Positions 7,628-16,442 of a stretch of 39,454 nucleotides of DNA are shown piece after piece (position 1 is the stretch's first letter; every line of letters begins with the position of its first letter). Location: the NCBI GenBank assembly GCA_009840175.1, contig VXOI01000030.1:1-39454 (forward strand), read 5' to 3'. The notes beneath the pieces are model-generated. The model was not told where the DNA came from. It made no database searches and saw only the letters and a program-made list of their open reading frames with translations. Both the position numbers and the translations under genes were made by a program. The stretch comes from Chloroflexota bacterium (GTDB lineage Bacteria; Chloroflexota; Dehalococcoidia; Lucifugimonadales; UBA3495).

Positions 7628-7837
7628 GCCGTAGACCTCCAGTTGGGTTCGCTCAAGTCGTTGTCACTTGTTCTGCGACAGGCGTCACTACGCTGGGGAC
7701 CGACCTGCTTGTCCGGGTCGCCTGCTTAGACTTGTCGTTGAATTGGGCGATGGCTCCCGGCGTCACAACGGTCACATTTGACCAGATCCTACACGCCCTG
7801 GCCTCGGGGCACAATCCAGGTGCCCAGTCTTGCAGGG

Positions 7838-9022
7838 CACAGCCTTTCCAAAGTCTTAGAAAAGGATGAAAATTAGGAGGTGGGGAGGTGCGGGTATGGA
7901 TCAAGGGGCGTCTTTGGGAGAGGAATTTCAGGTACTGCGCCAGCACCTGGCACGGTTGAGCGACCGGCGGTATCGCCGTGGTCTGGTTCATCCGTTGGAG
8001 GGTGTGTTGAGTTTGACAGTGCTGGGATTGATGTGCGGTTGCCCGTCGCTGAGTGCCATCTATCGGTTCGGGGACACCCAGCCCCAGTTGGGGTTGCGGC
8101 GCAGCCCGTCGGTGCAAACCCTGTCCCGGTTACTGGGAATGGTGTCGGTGGAAGAGGTGCGCCGGGCGCTGCTGGAGTTTGTGCTGGCCTTGGAGCAGCG
8201 CCGGGGTCATGAAATCACCACTGCGGCGTTGGACGGCAAGACCCTGCGGGGAGTCCGGGAGAATAGCACCCAGTTGAAGGCGCTGTGCGTCTTCAGCCGA
8301 GAGGGCTTGGCCGCCCTGGATTAGGTGGCATTGGGCAACCACTTTGAGGAACCGCAGGCAACCCAGGCGTGGATCGAAGCGATGGCCAGCAATTGTCCTG
8401 GATTGGAGATACTGACTGGGGATGCCCTGTATGCCGACACCGGTCTGGCCCAGGCCATGGTGGACCGGGGCAAGGATTACACCTTCAAGCTGAAAAAAAC
8501 CAACCCCAACTCTAAGACGATGTGACCCTGCTCTTCTCCGATGCTGGAGAGCCGTATTGGGAGGTGAGCCACAAAGGGCACGGGCGCCTGGAGCACCGGC
8601 AGGTTTGGGTATCTGAAGAACTGGAAGGCTACGGCGATTTGCCCGGCCTCTCCAGCGTGGTGATGGTCAAGAAGCGGGTCAGCCGCGGCATGAAGGATCC
8701 GGTGGACAGCGTCCAATATGCGGTATCCAGCCGAAGGGAGTTGCCGCCCTGGGAAGCCCTGAACTTGGTACAGGGGCATTGGAGCATCGAAAACAGTTTG
8801 TTCCACGTCAAGGACGACAGTTTCCGGGAAGACCGCCTGGTCCTGCACGGTCATCACAGAGGTGAGGTCATGAGCCTGCTCCGCAACTTGGCGGTCACTC
8901 TACTTCGCGGTAACTGCAACCTCTGGTCGGCAAAGGAACCTCTCACCGGTCGAGCCCAACGACTGGCGGCACAGCCATTCACCCTACTCCCCATCACTAC
9001 CTGACTTTGGAAAGGCCCTGTG
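7838..9022 (+). mobile_element. ISAs1-family insertion sequence, inactive
   Basis: Imperfect terminal inverted repeats bound the element: CACAGCCTTTCCAAAGTC at 7838-7855, and the complement of CACAGGGCCTTTCCAAAGTC at 9003-9022. They differ by two missing G residues on the left. Between them lies a single broken ISAs1-type transposase gene that fills the element, as is usual for the family. A clear target duplication could not be identified. The left-hand 210 bases (7628-7837), between the HEPN cassette and this element, hold no gene. Confidence 0.8.
7896..9004 (+). pseudogene. ISAs1-family transposase, broken by stop and frameshift
   Basis: A GGGAGG site precedes the ATG at 7896. The reading gives RRYRRGLVHPLEGVLSLTVL and GCPSLSAIYRFG (the DDE_Tnp_1-associated N-terminus), then ITTAALDGKTLRGVRE, the D-GKTLRG catalytic block. 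A TAG at 8322-8324 interrupts the frame. It then continues through LEILTGDALYADTGLAQAMV and KDYTFKLKKTNPNS, the second Asp block. Near 8520 the frame shifts and the C-terminus continues, including HWSIENSLFHVKDDSFREDR, the E-containing block, and the RNLAVTLLR helix. All parts of the family are present, but the protein cannot be made in one piece. Confidence 0.85.
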
Positions 9023-9108
9023 GTACAGCGCATCCGTCCTCCGGTGCAGTGGACGTATGTGGTATACTGGCTGTTTGTTATCCAATTCATGCGAATCAGG
9101 GCAGTCAA

Positions 9109-9138
9109 TATGTAGCCGTACTGTATGTAGCCGTACTG
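9109..9138 (+). repeat. 15-bp perfect tandem duplication
   Basis: TATGTAGCCGTACTG occurs twice head to tail between the ISAs1 element and the nuclease-like gene. The surrounding 9023-9282 holds no other feature I can support, apart from a TATACT hexamer near 9061-9068 that might serve as a -10 box. Confidence 0.7.
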
Positions 9139-9282
9139 TTTCCAAGCTCCCGCACCTTCCCCTGAACCTTGGCGGACAAATGCCAGCCAATGTCCGGATA
9201 TCAGGCAGATGAAAGGACCGCAGACTTGACCGAAGGACGCCAACTCCCGCGCTTCTGGACTCCCAGTTGAAGGAGGGCAGCC

Positions 9283-10608
9283 ATGTCCACGGGCGGCAGC
9301 ATTTTACTGCGGTATGACAAAGCAACAAAAGAACCGGAACAACTGCCAGAAATGGACCAATTTCCATACGAATCCGACCTTACTGATATCCTGGTCAAGC
9401 TTCCAGCGATGTTAGAGGATGGCCGGATCCTGCACGGCCTGATTTTGATCGCAAGGGAATTGGTCGTTCCTGAAGGTGGGAAACGCCATGTGGATCTGCT
9501 CGGAGTCGACAGCGAGGGACGGCTCTGTCTCTTCGAGGTAAAGAGAAGCGCGGCTCTGCCGCCGAGTGTGGGTCAATTGCTGATGTACGCCGCACACCTG
9601 GAAAAAATGAGTGACCAACAGCTTGCCATCCACTTGAGCGAGTATTCGGGAGCTCACGGCACAACAAAAATTCATGATTTTACAGAATGGTACCACTCTC
9701 AACCCTTTGAAAAAGTTATTTCACAGGCACGTCCAACTCGCCTGTTCCTTGTGGGGGTAAAGGCGGATGCCGCCACCATAGAAACGGTTGAATTCCTGGG
9801 CGAACGCGGGATTGATATTAGTTTGATTACTCTGCCTTGCCATAGGGACACGGATAAAGATGATCCTGACATTTTCGTAGGCAGCAGCGTGATCATCGAG
9901 CCGCCACGCCGGCAGATCTCAACTGGCCGAAGAAGAGCCGCCAAGGAAAAGGAGCTTGAGGACAACCAGATGAGGAACCTCGAAAAGAATATTCGCAAGC
10001 GAATCGAGGATTGGCCCGATCTAGAACACTATTGGGAATCTGCGAAATCCATGCTCGAGGAGAAACTGACTATTCCGGATTACAATGGTGTGCAACGAGC
10101 AAGGTTCAAGACCAAAGGAGACGGCCGGGCAAAATATGGAGGAGAGAAGTGGGCGTGGGCGGACTACCGGCTTAACTACCAAATCTGGGGAAACTCTCAC
10201 AGCGCAGTCGCCATAGAAGCTGACCCCTTTGAAAAAATATTCCGAGTGATGTTCTTCGGGATCTATGTAGATCTATGCAAGGCTGAATTCGAGGACGTCG
10301 CCATTCGTTGGCACGATCGCCAGTACAAATTCAGCACATGGGACCCGCACCTGCATCGAATCGGACATGGTGACGACCGCCCTGTCACTTTCCCGCGGTG
10401 TCTGGGCAAGGACGAAGATAAAGACCTGCAGGGTTTGCCGTACTGTCCGGAGATAAAGTTTGAATTCCGCTCAAAGGTCCAATGGGACTCAGAAAGAGAA
10501 TCGATGGGCAACCTGGCATCATGCGTCCTCCGAGAGAGTGAAGGCCTGACACTTCCGCTCATTCCTACGACTGTTGTTGATTTGATGAACCAATTACAAC
10601 AACCTTAG
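9283..10608 (+). CDS. NucS-like PD-(D/E)XK nuclease-fold protein
   Basis: The 441-residue product starts at an ATG preceded by AAGGAGGG, a near-consensus ribosome site. Residues 70-88 read VDLLGVDSEGRLCLFEVKR. This is a PD-(D/E)XK metal site, with Asp71 and the E85-V-K87 pair in the layout used by NucS/DUF91-type endonucleases. The helix that follows (VGQLLMYAAHLEKM) carries the usual Q-x-x-x-Y. The C-terminal half (about residues 230-441) has many Trp and charged residues, with no family I recognise; it may select the target. GC content and codon use are clearly lower than in the backbone genes, and the gene sits beside an ISAs1 remnant, so it was probably acquired. A DNA-cleaving defence role is inference. 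Confidence 0.75.
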   Translation: MSTGGSILLRYDKATKEPEQLPEMDQFPYESDLTDILVKLPAMLEDGRILHGLILIARELVVPEGGKRHVDLLGVDSEGRLCLFEVKRSAALPPSVGQLLMYAAHLEKMSDQQLAIHLSEYSGAHGTTKIHDFTEWYHSQPFEKVISQARPTRLFLVGVKADAATIETVEFLGERGIDISLITLPCHRDTDKDDPDIFVGSSVIIEPPRRQISTGRRRAAKEKELEDNQMRNLEKNIRKRIEDWPDLEHYWESAKSMLEEKLTIPDYNGVQRARFKTKGDGRAKYGGEKWAWADYRLNYQIWGNSHSAVAIEADPFEKIFRVMFFGIYVDLCKAEFEDVAIRWHDRQYKFSTWDPHLHRIGHGDDRPVTFPRCLGKDEDKDLQGLPYCPEIKFEFRSKVQWDSERESMGNLASCVLRESEGLTLPLIPTTVVDLMNQLQQP

Positions 10609-10904
10609 GACCTGAAAGCGACCTCCATTTTCCTGCGTCGTGGGGCCTGATATATTTCCTTGTGCCTGCTTAGCTCCCAGAGCATGCCAAATCCGATATC
10701 AAAGCCGGAAGTGAGGCATTGCGTCAACTGACACCGTGCCGGTGGACGGCTACCACGGGACAAGATCGTTTCGCAGAGAACGTTAAGTCCGGAGTAAAGA
10801 ATCGCAGAACAGGAAGGATGTCGAAATTACTGCGGCAAATGTCCCAGCGATTTCAGAAAACACAGGTACTGGCTGGCCAGCAGGGCGATTGCAAAGTTCA
10901 TTCA

Positions 10905-10943
10905 GAGCCGCTCCTGGTGAGCCTGTCGAACCAAGAGCGGCTC
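10905..10943. repeat. Inverted repeat with ATCCTGAG-type loop
   Basis: GAGCCGCTCCTGGT pairs with ACCAAGAGCGGCTC (one mismatch) around the loop GAGCCTGTCGA. That loop is the core of the dispersed repeat also seen inside priA and cobB. Confidence 0.6.
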
Positions 10944-10950
10944 AAACCAG

Positions 10951-10977
10951 CATCCTTCGACAACCTCAGGATGAGTG
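10951..10977 (-). repeat. Dispersed repeat (TCATCCTGAG...GTCGAAGGA), intergenic copy
   Basis: Read on the minus strand this is CTCATCCTGAGGTTGTCGAA followed by GGATG. The same 20-base core occurs in frame in priA (12701-12722) and cobB (21128-21149). Confidence 0.7.
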
Positions 10978-11281
10978 GATGGCGATGGATGGCGTCACTT
11001 TGCAATCGTCCTGGACCCTGCTCGGCTATTTGTAGGGTGGAACGGCTCGACCACATAGGCAGTTGGAAAAGGATTGCCGGGATGGTATTGCCCAATCCAT
11101 CCCGGCTCCCTATAATGATCTGAGAGGAACTAAGATGCGAAATCGGGGAACTTAAAGGAGCACCACCAAGTCAAACGTGGTACTGCGTAAAGTCCCTCTA
11201 GGCCCACCATCTAGTCAGGCGGCCTCATCGCCGCCGCCGACAGGGTAGACGCTCCGCACTCTTTCCCAAATTGACGGCTGA

Positions 11282-11322
11282 AACCGGCCCGCTGTGCGTC
11301 CCTTGCGATGCCGTGGCCGGTT
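11282..11322 (+). promoter_or_regulatory. Hairpin in the rplS leader
   Basis: AACCGGCC (11282-11289) and GGCCGGTT (11315-11322) form an 8-bp stem. TTCTATTT follows about 30 bases before the rplS ATG. Ribosomal protein genes often carry structured leaders used for autoregulation, and this could be one, but no known leader family is recognisable. Confidence 0.3.
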
Positions 11323-11353
11323 CTATTTGCTGAATCCTTACAGAGATTGGAAA

Positions 11354-11914
11354 ATGAACGCCTCCGAGATATACAAGCCCGAAGCCAACCAGCGCATCCC
11401 GCAGTTCTCCGCGGGCGACACCGTTCGCGTCAACTTCCGCATCCGCGAGGGTGACCGGGAGCGCGTGCAGGCCTTTCAGGGCGTGTGCATCCGATTGAAT
11501 CACGGCAACGGCCCGGCCGCCAACTTCACCGTGCGCCGCATCACCGCAGGCATCGGCATCGAGCGCATCTTTCCCCTGCACTCCCCGCTCATCGAGTCCG
11601 TTGAAGTGACGCGCTATGGCTCGGTGCGCCGCGCCAAGCTGTACTACCTGCGGGGGTTGCAGGGCCGCGCCGCCCGCATCAAGGAACTGAACCCGGCCCA
11701 GCGCCGCCGCGCCATGGAAGCCCAGGCCGCCGCTGAAGCCCGACGCGAGGAGGCCCGTCTCACCGCCGAGGCTGAAGCGCTGGAACAGGCCGCCGCCGAA
11801 GCCGAAGAGCTGACCGAGGACGACGAGGCGGACGCCGAGACCATGGCCGAAGTCGAAGAGGTCCCGGCTGACGAAGAACCGGAGGCCGAGAGCGGAGAGC
11901 AGCCGGAAGAATAA
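11354..11914 (+). CDS. rplS: Large-subunit ribosomal protein L19 with acidic tail
   Basis: L19 sits at the 30S-50S interface of the ribosome. Residues 1-115 carry the whole family pattern: [51 protein letters not shown] and [20 protein letters not shown]. The ATG at 11354 is chosen because it gives the usual L19 N-terminus ([11 protein letters not shown]). Bacterial L19 normally ends near residue 115-120. This one continues to 186 with an Ala/Glu/Asp-rich tail ([20 protein letters not shown] and similar) that is highly acidic and probably helical then disordered. The tail's role is unknown. No rimM or trmD, the usual E. coli neighbours, precedes it; priA follows after a palindromic repeat. 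Confidence 0.95.
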   Translation: MNASEIYKPEANQRIPQFSAGDTVRVNFRIREGDRERVQAFQGVCIRLNHGNGPAANFTVRRITAGIGIERIFPLHSPLIESVEVTRYGSVRRAKLYYLRGLQGRAARIKELNPAQRRRAMEAQAAAEARREEARLTAEAEALEQAAAEAEELTEDDEADAETMAEVEEVPADEEPEAESGEQPEE

Positions 11915-11925
11915 TCCTCGAAATT

Positions 11926-12005
11926 AACCACAGAGCGCACAGAAACCACAGAGTCATTTAGTCCTTCCCCGATCATTCTCTGCGGTCTCTGTGCGCTCTG
12001 TGGTT
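11926..12005. repeat. AACCACAGAG-type palindromic repeat between rplS and priA
   Basis: Perfect 18-bp arms (AACCACAGAGCGCACAGA and its complement) lie 44 bases apart. A second member of the family is at 29116-29187 between aroE and aroC. The right arm ends only 16 bases before the priA start codon. Confidence 0.8.
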
Positions 12006-12021
12006 GACAAAAGGATGCCTT

Positions 12022-14658
12022 GTGGACGATTTAAGGTACGCGGACGTGGCGGTGGACGCCCCGGTGGGCCACGCCCGCACCTTCACCTACGGCATCCCCG
12101 CCCGCTTCACCGCGCAGCCTGGGCAACTGGTCTGGGTGCCCTTCGGCTCGCAGACTCTCCAGGGCATCGTAGTCGAGCTGTCCTCCGCGCAGCCCGACTT
12201 CCCCACCCGCGACATTCTCCAGCCTGTGGAACCTTCGCCTTTGCTTGGTACAGAGCAACTCCAACTCGGCCAGTGGCTCAGCCGCTACTATCGCTCGCCC
12301 ATCTTCGCTGCCCTCTCGTTGATGCTCCCCCCTGGATTCGAGTCCCGTGTCCGCTCCCGCATCCTTCCTGTTCCCCCCATTATCCCTGAGAATCCCCTGC
12401 CCGCTAATCCTGGGCCTGCCCAGGGGCGCGAAGAAACGGTGACGGCCCTGCAAACCCTGAGCGACAGGGGCCCCATGTCGCAGGCAGACTTCGTCAAGCT
12501 GCTCGGGCGAAGGGGTATACGGGAACTCAACCGGCTCCTGGAGCGGGGCGAGGTCCGTCGCGATGTGACCATTCCCAGGCCCAGCGTCATCCCCAAGTAC
12601 GAGGGCTACCTGATACCGGCTCCCTCCGGTGGCAGCGAACCGGCCTCATCCGTCAGCCCTGAACCAGCCTCATCCGTTGGTCCTGAAGTAGCCTCATACA
12701 TTCATCCTGAGCCTGTCGAAGGGCTGCCCGACCTCACCCCTCGCCAGCAGGCCTTGTTGGAGGCCGTGCGCCAGCCACCCGGCCACCTGTCCATAGGCGA
12801 GGCCAACCGCGAGTTCAGCCCTCGTGTCGTGGAGGCCCTTTGGCGGAAGGGATTGGTGGCCCAGGAGTGGTGGCGCACCTCCGGCGGCCCGCCCCCCATC
12901 CCGGACCTGGGCAGTGCCGACGGGCCGGAGCAGCTTACCCTCACCGCCGAGCAGCGACAGGCGCTGTCGGAAATCACCGCTGCCTTGGACGCATACTTCA
13001 GGGAACGCCCTCACTCCGGCTTTCCCACAGAGGGAGAGAGCGCGCGTTTGTCCAATCGCTCCTTCCTGCTTCACGGCGTCACCGGGAGCGGCAAGACCGA
13101 GGTGTACCTGCGGGCCATTGCCCACGCGGTGCGGCTGGGACGCCGGGCTGTGTTCCTGGTGCCGGAGATCGCGCTGACTCCGCAGACGCTGGAGCGGGTC
13201 AACGCCTGGTTCGCCGGGAGGGTGGCCCTGCTCCACAGCCAGCAGACGCCGCGCCAGAAGTTCGACCAGTGGTGGGACATCCGGGGAGGCAATTTCGACG
13301 TGGTGGTAGGCCCGCGCAGCGCTCTCTTCGCCCCGGTGGACAACCTGGGCATCATCGTCATAGACGAGGAGCACGAGTGGACCTACAAGCAGGAGGAATC
13401 GGCTCCGCTGTATCACGCCCGCGCCGCCGCACTGGAGCTGGCCCGCCGCGCCGGTGCCGTCGTGGTGCTGGGCAGTGCCACACCCTCGGTGGAAAGCTAC
13501 TACCACGCCTCCCGGGGCCGGCTGCGCCTGCTGGAACTTCCCAACCGCGTCGCCGGTAGTTCAGCAACCCACTACTCCGACGAAGTGCCCCGCCATTCCA
13601 GCGAAAGCGGGAGTCAGGAGAGCGGTCCCAGCCTGGCTCAGGTTCAGGTGTGCGATATGCGCCAGGAACTGCGGGAGGGCAACCGGCACATCTTCAGCCG
13701 CGCCCTGTCCGCTGGATTGCGGGAATGCCTGGACAGCGGCAACCAGGCGATACTCTTCCTCAACCGGCGCGGCTCCTCGTCCATCGTCCAGTGCCGCGAC
13801 TGCGGGTACGTTGCCGTCTGCCGCCGTTGCGATACGCCATTGACCTATCACGCTGCTCCAACCCGGCTGCTCTGCCACCAGTGCAACTACTCCCGCCGCC
13901 CGCTTACGCAGTGCCCTGAGTGCCGGGGCAGCCGCATCCGCCAGTTGGGGCTGGGCACTCAGCGAGTAGTGGACGAAGTGGTTGGGCTCTTCCCCGGCGT
14001 CCGCGTGGACAGGCTGGACTCCGATGCTGCCCGTTCTGCCGGTGCCGCCGGGGAAGCGGTGGCGCGGCTGGCGTCGGGCGAGACGCAGGTGTTGGTAGGC
14101 ACGCAGATGGTGGCCAAAGGACTGGACATACCCAACGTAGCGCTGGTGGGCGTGGTGCTGGCCGACATCGGTCTGCACGTACCCGACTTCCGGTCTGGTG
14201 AGCGGGTGTTCAGCCTGCTATGCCAGGTCGCGGGCCGCGCCGGGCGAGGCGATGCGCCGGGCCGCGTATTCATACAGACCTACGACCCGGAGCATTACGC
14301 CATACGCGCCGGGGCCAACCAGGACTACTCGGAGATGTACCTGCAGGAAATCGAGTCGCGCCGACGGCTGGGCTATCCTCCCTTCAACCAGCTTGCCCAC
14401 ATCATCTACCAGAACGCCGACGCCGACGCCTGCCAGCGACAGGCCACAGCCATTGCCGATGAGCTGAGGCGCCGCGCTGCCGCCGAGGGCCGCACCGACA
14501 TCGAGGTCAACGGCCCGGCCCCCGGCTTGCCGCCGCGCCTGCGGGGCCGCCACCGCTGGCGTCTGCTGCTGCGGGGCAGGGGCCTCGCGGAGTTCCTGGA
14601 CACCACCGACTTCCCCGCCGGTTGCACCGTGGATATAGACCCCGCCCACGTTACCTGA
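12022..14658 (+). CDS. priA: Primosomal replication-restart helicase PriA
   Basis: PriA recognises stalled forks and reloads the replisome. Starting at the GTG at 12022 the protein has 878 residues, against about 730 in E. coli. The N-terminus ([30 protein letters not shown]) is the 3'-DNA-binding domain. The helicase core carries [15 protein letters not shown] (Walker A, about 352) and [14 protein letters not shown] (DEEH box, about 448). Between about 590 and 635 lie the paired zinc-binding cysteines ([27 protein letters not shown]). The extra length includes three linkers made of dispersed DNA repeats. These are near residue 227 (HPEPVEG, with an SEPASS/SPEPASS/GPEVAS triplication before it), near 329 ([13 protein letters not shown]) and near 523 ([12 protein letters not shown]). 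Nothing suggests loss of function. Confidence 0.95.
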   Translation: MDDLRYADVAVDAPVGHARTFTYGIPARFTAQPGQLVWVPFGSQTLQGIVVELSSAQPDFPTRDILQPVEPSPLLGTEQLQLGQWLSRYYRSPIFAALSLMLPPGFESRVRSRILPVPPIIPENPLPANPGPAQGREETVTALQTLSDRGPMSQADFVKLLGRRGIRELNRLLERGEVRRDVTIPRPSVIPKYEGYLIPAPSGGSEPASSVSPEPASSVGPEVASYIHPEPVEGLPDLTPRQQALLEAVRQPPGHLSIGEANREFSPRVVEALWRKGLVAQEWWRTSGGPPPIPDLGSADGPEQLTLTAEQRQALSEITAALDAYFRERPHSGFPTEGESARLSNRSFLLHGVTGSGKTEVYLRAIAHAVRLGRRAVFLVPEIALTPQTLERVNAWFAGRVALLHSQQTPRQKFDQWWDIRGGNFDVVVGPRSALFAPVDNLGIIVIDEEHEWTYKQEESAPLYHARAAALELARRAGAVVVLGSATPSVESYYHASRGRLRLLELPNRVAGSSATHYSDEVPRHSSESGSQESGPSLAQVQVCDMRQELREGNRHIFSRALSAGLRECLDSGNQAILFLNRRGSSSIVQCRDCGYVAVCRRCDTPLTYHAAPTRLLCHQCNYSRRPLTQCPECRGSRIRQLGLGTQRVVDEVVGLFPGVRVDRLDSDAARSAGAAGEAVARLASGETQVLVGTQMVAKGLDIPNVALVGVVLADIGLHVPDFRSGERVFSLLCQVAGRAGRGDAPGRVFIQTYDPEHYAIRAGANQDYSEMYLQEIESRRRLGYPPFNQLAHIIYQNADADACQRQATAIADELRRRAAAEGRTDIEVNGPAPGLPPRLRGRHRWRLLLRGRGLAEFLDTTDFPAGCTVDIDPAHVT
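12701..12722 (+). repeat. ATCCTGAGCCTGTCGAAGG repeat, in frame in priA
   Basis: TTCATCCTGAGCCTGTCGAA is the same family as at 10951 and 21128. Here it is read as IHPEPVEG in the linker between the DNA-binding and helicase domains of PriA. Confidence 0.75.
13008..13040 (+). repeat. CCCTCAC...GGGAGAG repeat relic, in frame in priA
   Basis: CCCTCACTCCGGCTTTCCCA followed by CAGAGGGAGAGAG resembles the intergenic CCCTCACCCTAxxCCTCTCCC...GGGAGAGGG family (21961, 28215, 34562). It encodes [12 protein letters not shown] just before the Walker A motif. The match is degenerate. Confidence 0.45.
13592..13617 (+). repeat. ATTCCCGCGAAAGCGGGAAT-type repeat relic, in frame in priA
   Basis: CATTCCAGCGAAAGCGGGAG is a diverged copy of the palindrome found intact at 16009 and 39417. 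It encodes HSSESGSQ in a surface insertion ahead of the zinc-binding region. Confidence 0.6.
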
Positions 14659-15771
14659 GACCCGCCCTCTCTCGAGGGAGAGGGCATGGGCGGCTGCCTT
14701 GAGGCCAAGTCGTCCAGTGCCCAACCCCTTAAACGAAACGCCGCCGCCACTACTGCCTGGCGCTATTGCCTGAAGCACTTCAAGTACGTCTGAAAGTCCA
14801 AGTGTAGTTGCCCAGTCCACAGGGCTCATGCCACTGCCGTCCTGGGCGTCCACGTTGGCCCCGGCGTCCACCAGGACCTGAACCACCGCCAACGGGTTTT
14901 CGTTAAGCAAAACTGCTGTATGCAGAGGAGTCCAGCCATCACTGGCTTTGACTTCGATGTTGGCGCCAGCATCCAGAAGGGCCTGCACCACCACTGGGTT
15001 TCCGCTATATACGGCATAATGAAGAGGGGTAAAGCCGTCGCCGACTTTAGCCTCGCTGTTGGCGCCAGCGTCCAGCAGGGTCTGTATCACCGCCGGGTTT
15101 CCGTTAAGCTGCGCCGCCAGATGCAGGGGAGTCAATCCGTTACTGTCCTTCGCTGCTATATCGGCGCCGCAACTCAGCTCGGTCTGAAATTGCGCCAAGT
15201 CCGCGGTACTCCAGAAGTCCTCGCTGACCCAATCTTCCTCTGTGGTGTAGGTTGGGCATGGGTTGGGGGTGGGCGTAGGTTTAGGTGTCGCCCTAGGTGT
15301 TGCCGTTGGCTCGGGCGTTGCCGTGGGAGCGGGAGTTGGACTTGGTGTCGGCGTGGGCATCGCAGTTGGAGCAGGAGTGGGTGTCGGCTCCGGTGTCGCC
15401 GTGGGCTCCGGTGTGGGCATGGGTGTCGCTGTTGCGGTAGGAATTGGTGTTAGCGTTGGTTTCGGTGTCGCCGTGGGCGCGGGAGTAGAAGTAGGAACGG
15501 GAGCCGCGGTAAGGACGGGTGTGGGAGTATCCGCTGGTCTTGCCGTGGATGGGAAGGGGGTGGCCGTCGCGGGGCGGACATCCGCAGTCGGTTCGGCCTT
15601 TGGGGTGGCGGTTGCTACGGGTGGAGCCACCGTAGGTTACAGGGCGGTGGTTGCTGTGGGCTGGACCATCGTCGGCTCTGGTGCTGTCGTAGGTTCGGAG
15701 CCGCAGGCCGCTAGAGTTAGCAGAAGCAAAATCGCAACAATAGCGTTGAATCTTAAAAGGGTGACTGACAT
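14218..15771 (-). pseudogene. Ankyrin-repeat lipoprotein interrupted by a TAA stop
   Basis: From the ATG at 15771 the product begins MSVTLLRFNAIVAILLLLTL then AAC. This is a signal peptide with lipobox L-A-A-C, so the protein would be lipid-anchored outside the membrane. After 44 residues a TAA (15637-15639) stops translation. The same frame then resumes at once as [17 protein letters not shown] and continues through about 110 residues of Pro/Thr-rich linker. Four ankyrin repeats follow ([40 protein letters not shown]). One C-to-T change (CAA to TAA) explains the break. The frame has no stop until 14218, inside priA on the other strand, so the C-terminal end is probably also altered; ankyrin sequence ends near 14770. 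A GTG at 15630 could start a product without the signal peptide. Ankyrin repeats bind proteins; the partner is unknown. Confidence 0.7.
14664..14684. repeat. CCCTCTC-GAGAGGG palindrome at the priA 3' end
   Basis: GCCCTCTCTCGAGGGAGAGG lies directly after the priA stop and can fold as a hairpin. It belongs to the CCCTCTCCC/GGGAGAGGG family and may end transcription of the convergent genes. Confidence 0.6.
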
Positions 15772-16442
15772 GGCATTCGTCCTGTCCCGGAGAGTGGGAT
15801 ACCAAAAAGTGCAACTGTAATTACACAGGCGCGGGATCAGGAATTGAACTGTAAAATAGATAGGATATGCAGCTTCAGATTTGGAAGGGAGCAGGCAATC
15901 CTCTCCAGGCAGTGGAGGCGGGCTGGAAATCTTGAGTGAGGGCAAAGGCCCTGCCGCCGAGGCAGAGCTTTTACAAAAGTTGCTACCGGCAGTCGCTCAC
16001 TGCAAATCGTCATTCCCGCGAAAGCGGGAATCTAAACCCTCGTCACCATTCGATTGGACCATCTGAAACGGAACGCTGCCCGGTGACCCTTGCCCCTTGA
16101 CTGGTCCGATAACGTCTCTTTACCCTGATCTTTGTATGCCTCTTCAGGATCATCCGTCGGTGCCCTGCTGCTCCATAGCAAACCCGGAAGCCCTCAATCG
16201 GACAAAAGTGCACAGAAATGCACACTTTTCAGGGGGGTGTACGGCCCCGTGAACCCCGGAACGCGGGCCTGCGCCGCCCACGATTGACCGTCTGACCGGG
16301 CAGCCAGCCCCGGTTCGCGGCGACAACTGAAACCTGATTGGCCAAATGCGATTGTCCTGGCGGTATACCCCGACCGGGCGCACGATGTCTGTGTCACTGA
16401 TAAACTAGCCGCGCGAAACTCCACTAACGCAGAGGCCCGCCG
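15772..16442. other. 670-bp stretch without a gene
   Basis: It separates the divergent ankyrin lipoprotein and metallo-hydrolase genes, so promoters of both should lie here. I can support only two structures: the palindromic repeat at 16009-16032, and a weak hairpin AAAAGTG/CACTTTT around 16204-16229. No protein-like frame is seen. Confidence 0.5.
16009..16032. repeat. ATTCCCGCGAAAGCGGGAAT palindrome, copy 1
   Basis: GTCATTCCCGCGAAAGCGGG and the following AATC form a perfect 8-bp stem (ATTCCCGC/GCGGGAAT) with a four-base loop. Further copies lie at 32061-32087 and 39417-39443. Confidence 0.8.

Larger units (their letters stand above)
10609..11353. other. 745-bp stretch without a gene
   Basis: No supported gene. 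It contains a 14-bp inverted repeat with one mismatch (10905-10918 / 10930-10943) whose loop carries GAGCCTGTCGA. It also holds a copy of the ATCCTGAG-type repeat (10951-10977), and towards its end the leader of rplS. Composition shifts from the lower GC of the island to the higher GC of the backbone across it. Confidence 0.5.

Noticed and set aside
8322-8324. Stop in the ISAs1 transposase as a further Sec codon
   Set aside because: The codon is TAG, not TGA. A later frameshift also breaks the gene, so this is ordinary decay.
14218-14657. Antisense extension of the ankyrin frame across the priA 3' end as a real domain
   Set aside because: The residues there lack ankyrin or other pattern. The open frame is a shadow of the GC-rich priA codons.
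15637-15639. Stop in the ankyrin lipoprotein as a recoded codon
   Set aside because: The codon is TAA in a disordered Pro/Thr linker with no redox motif. A C-to-T nonsense change explains it.
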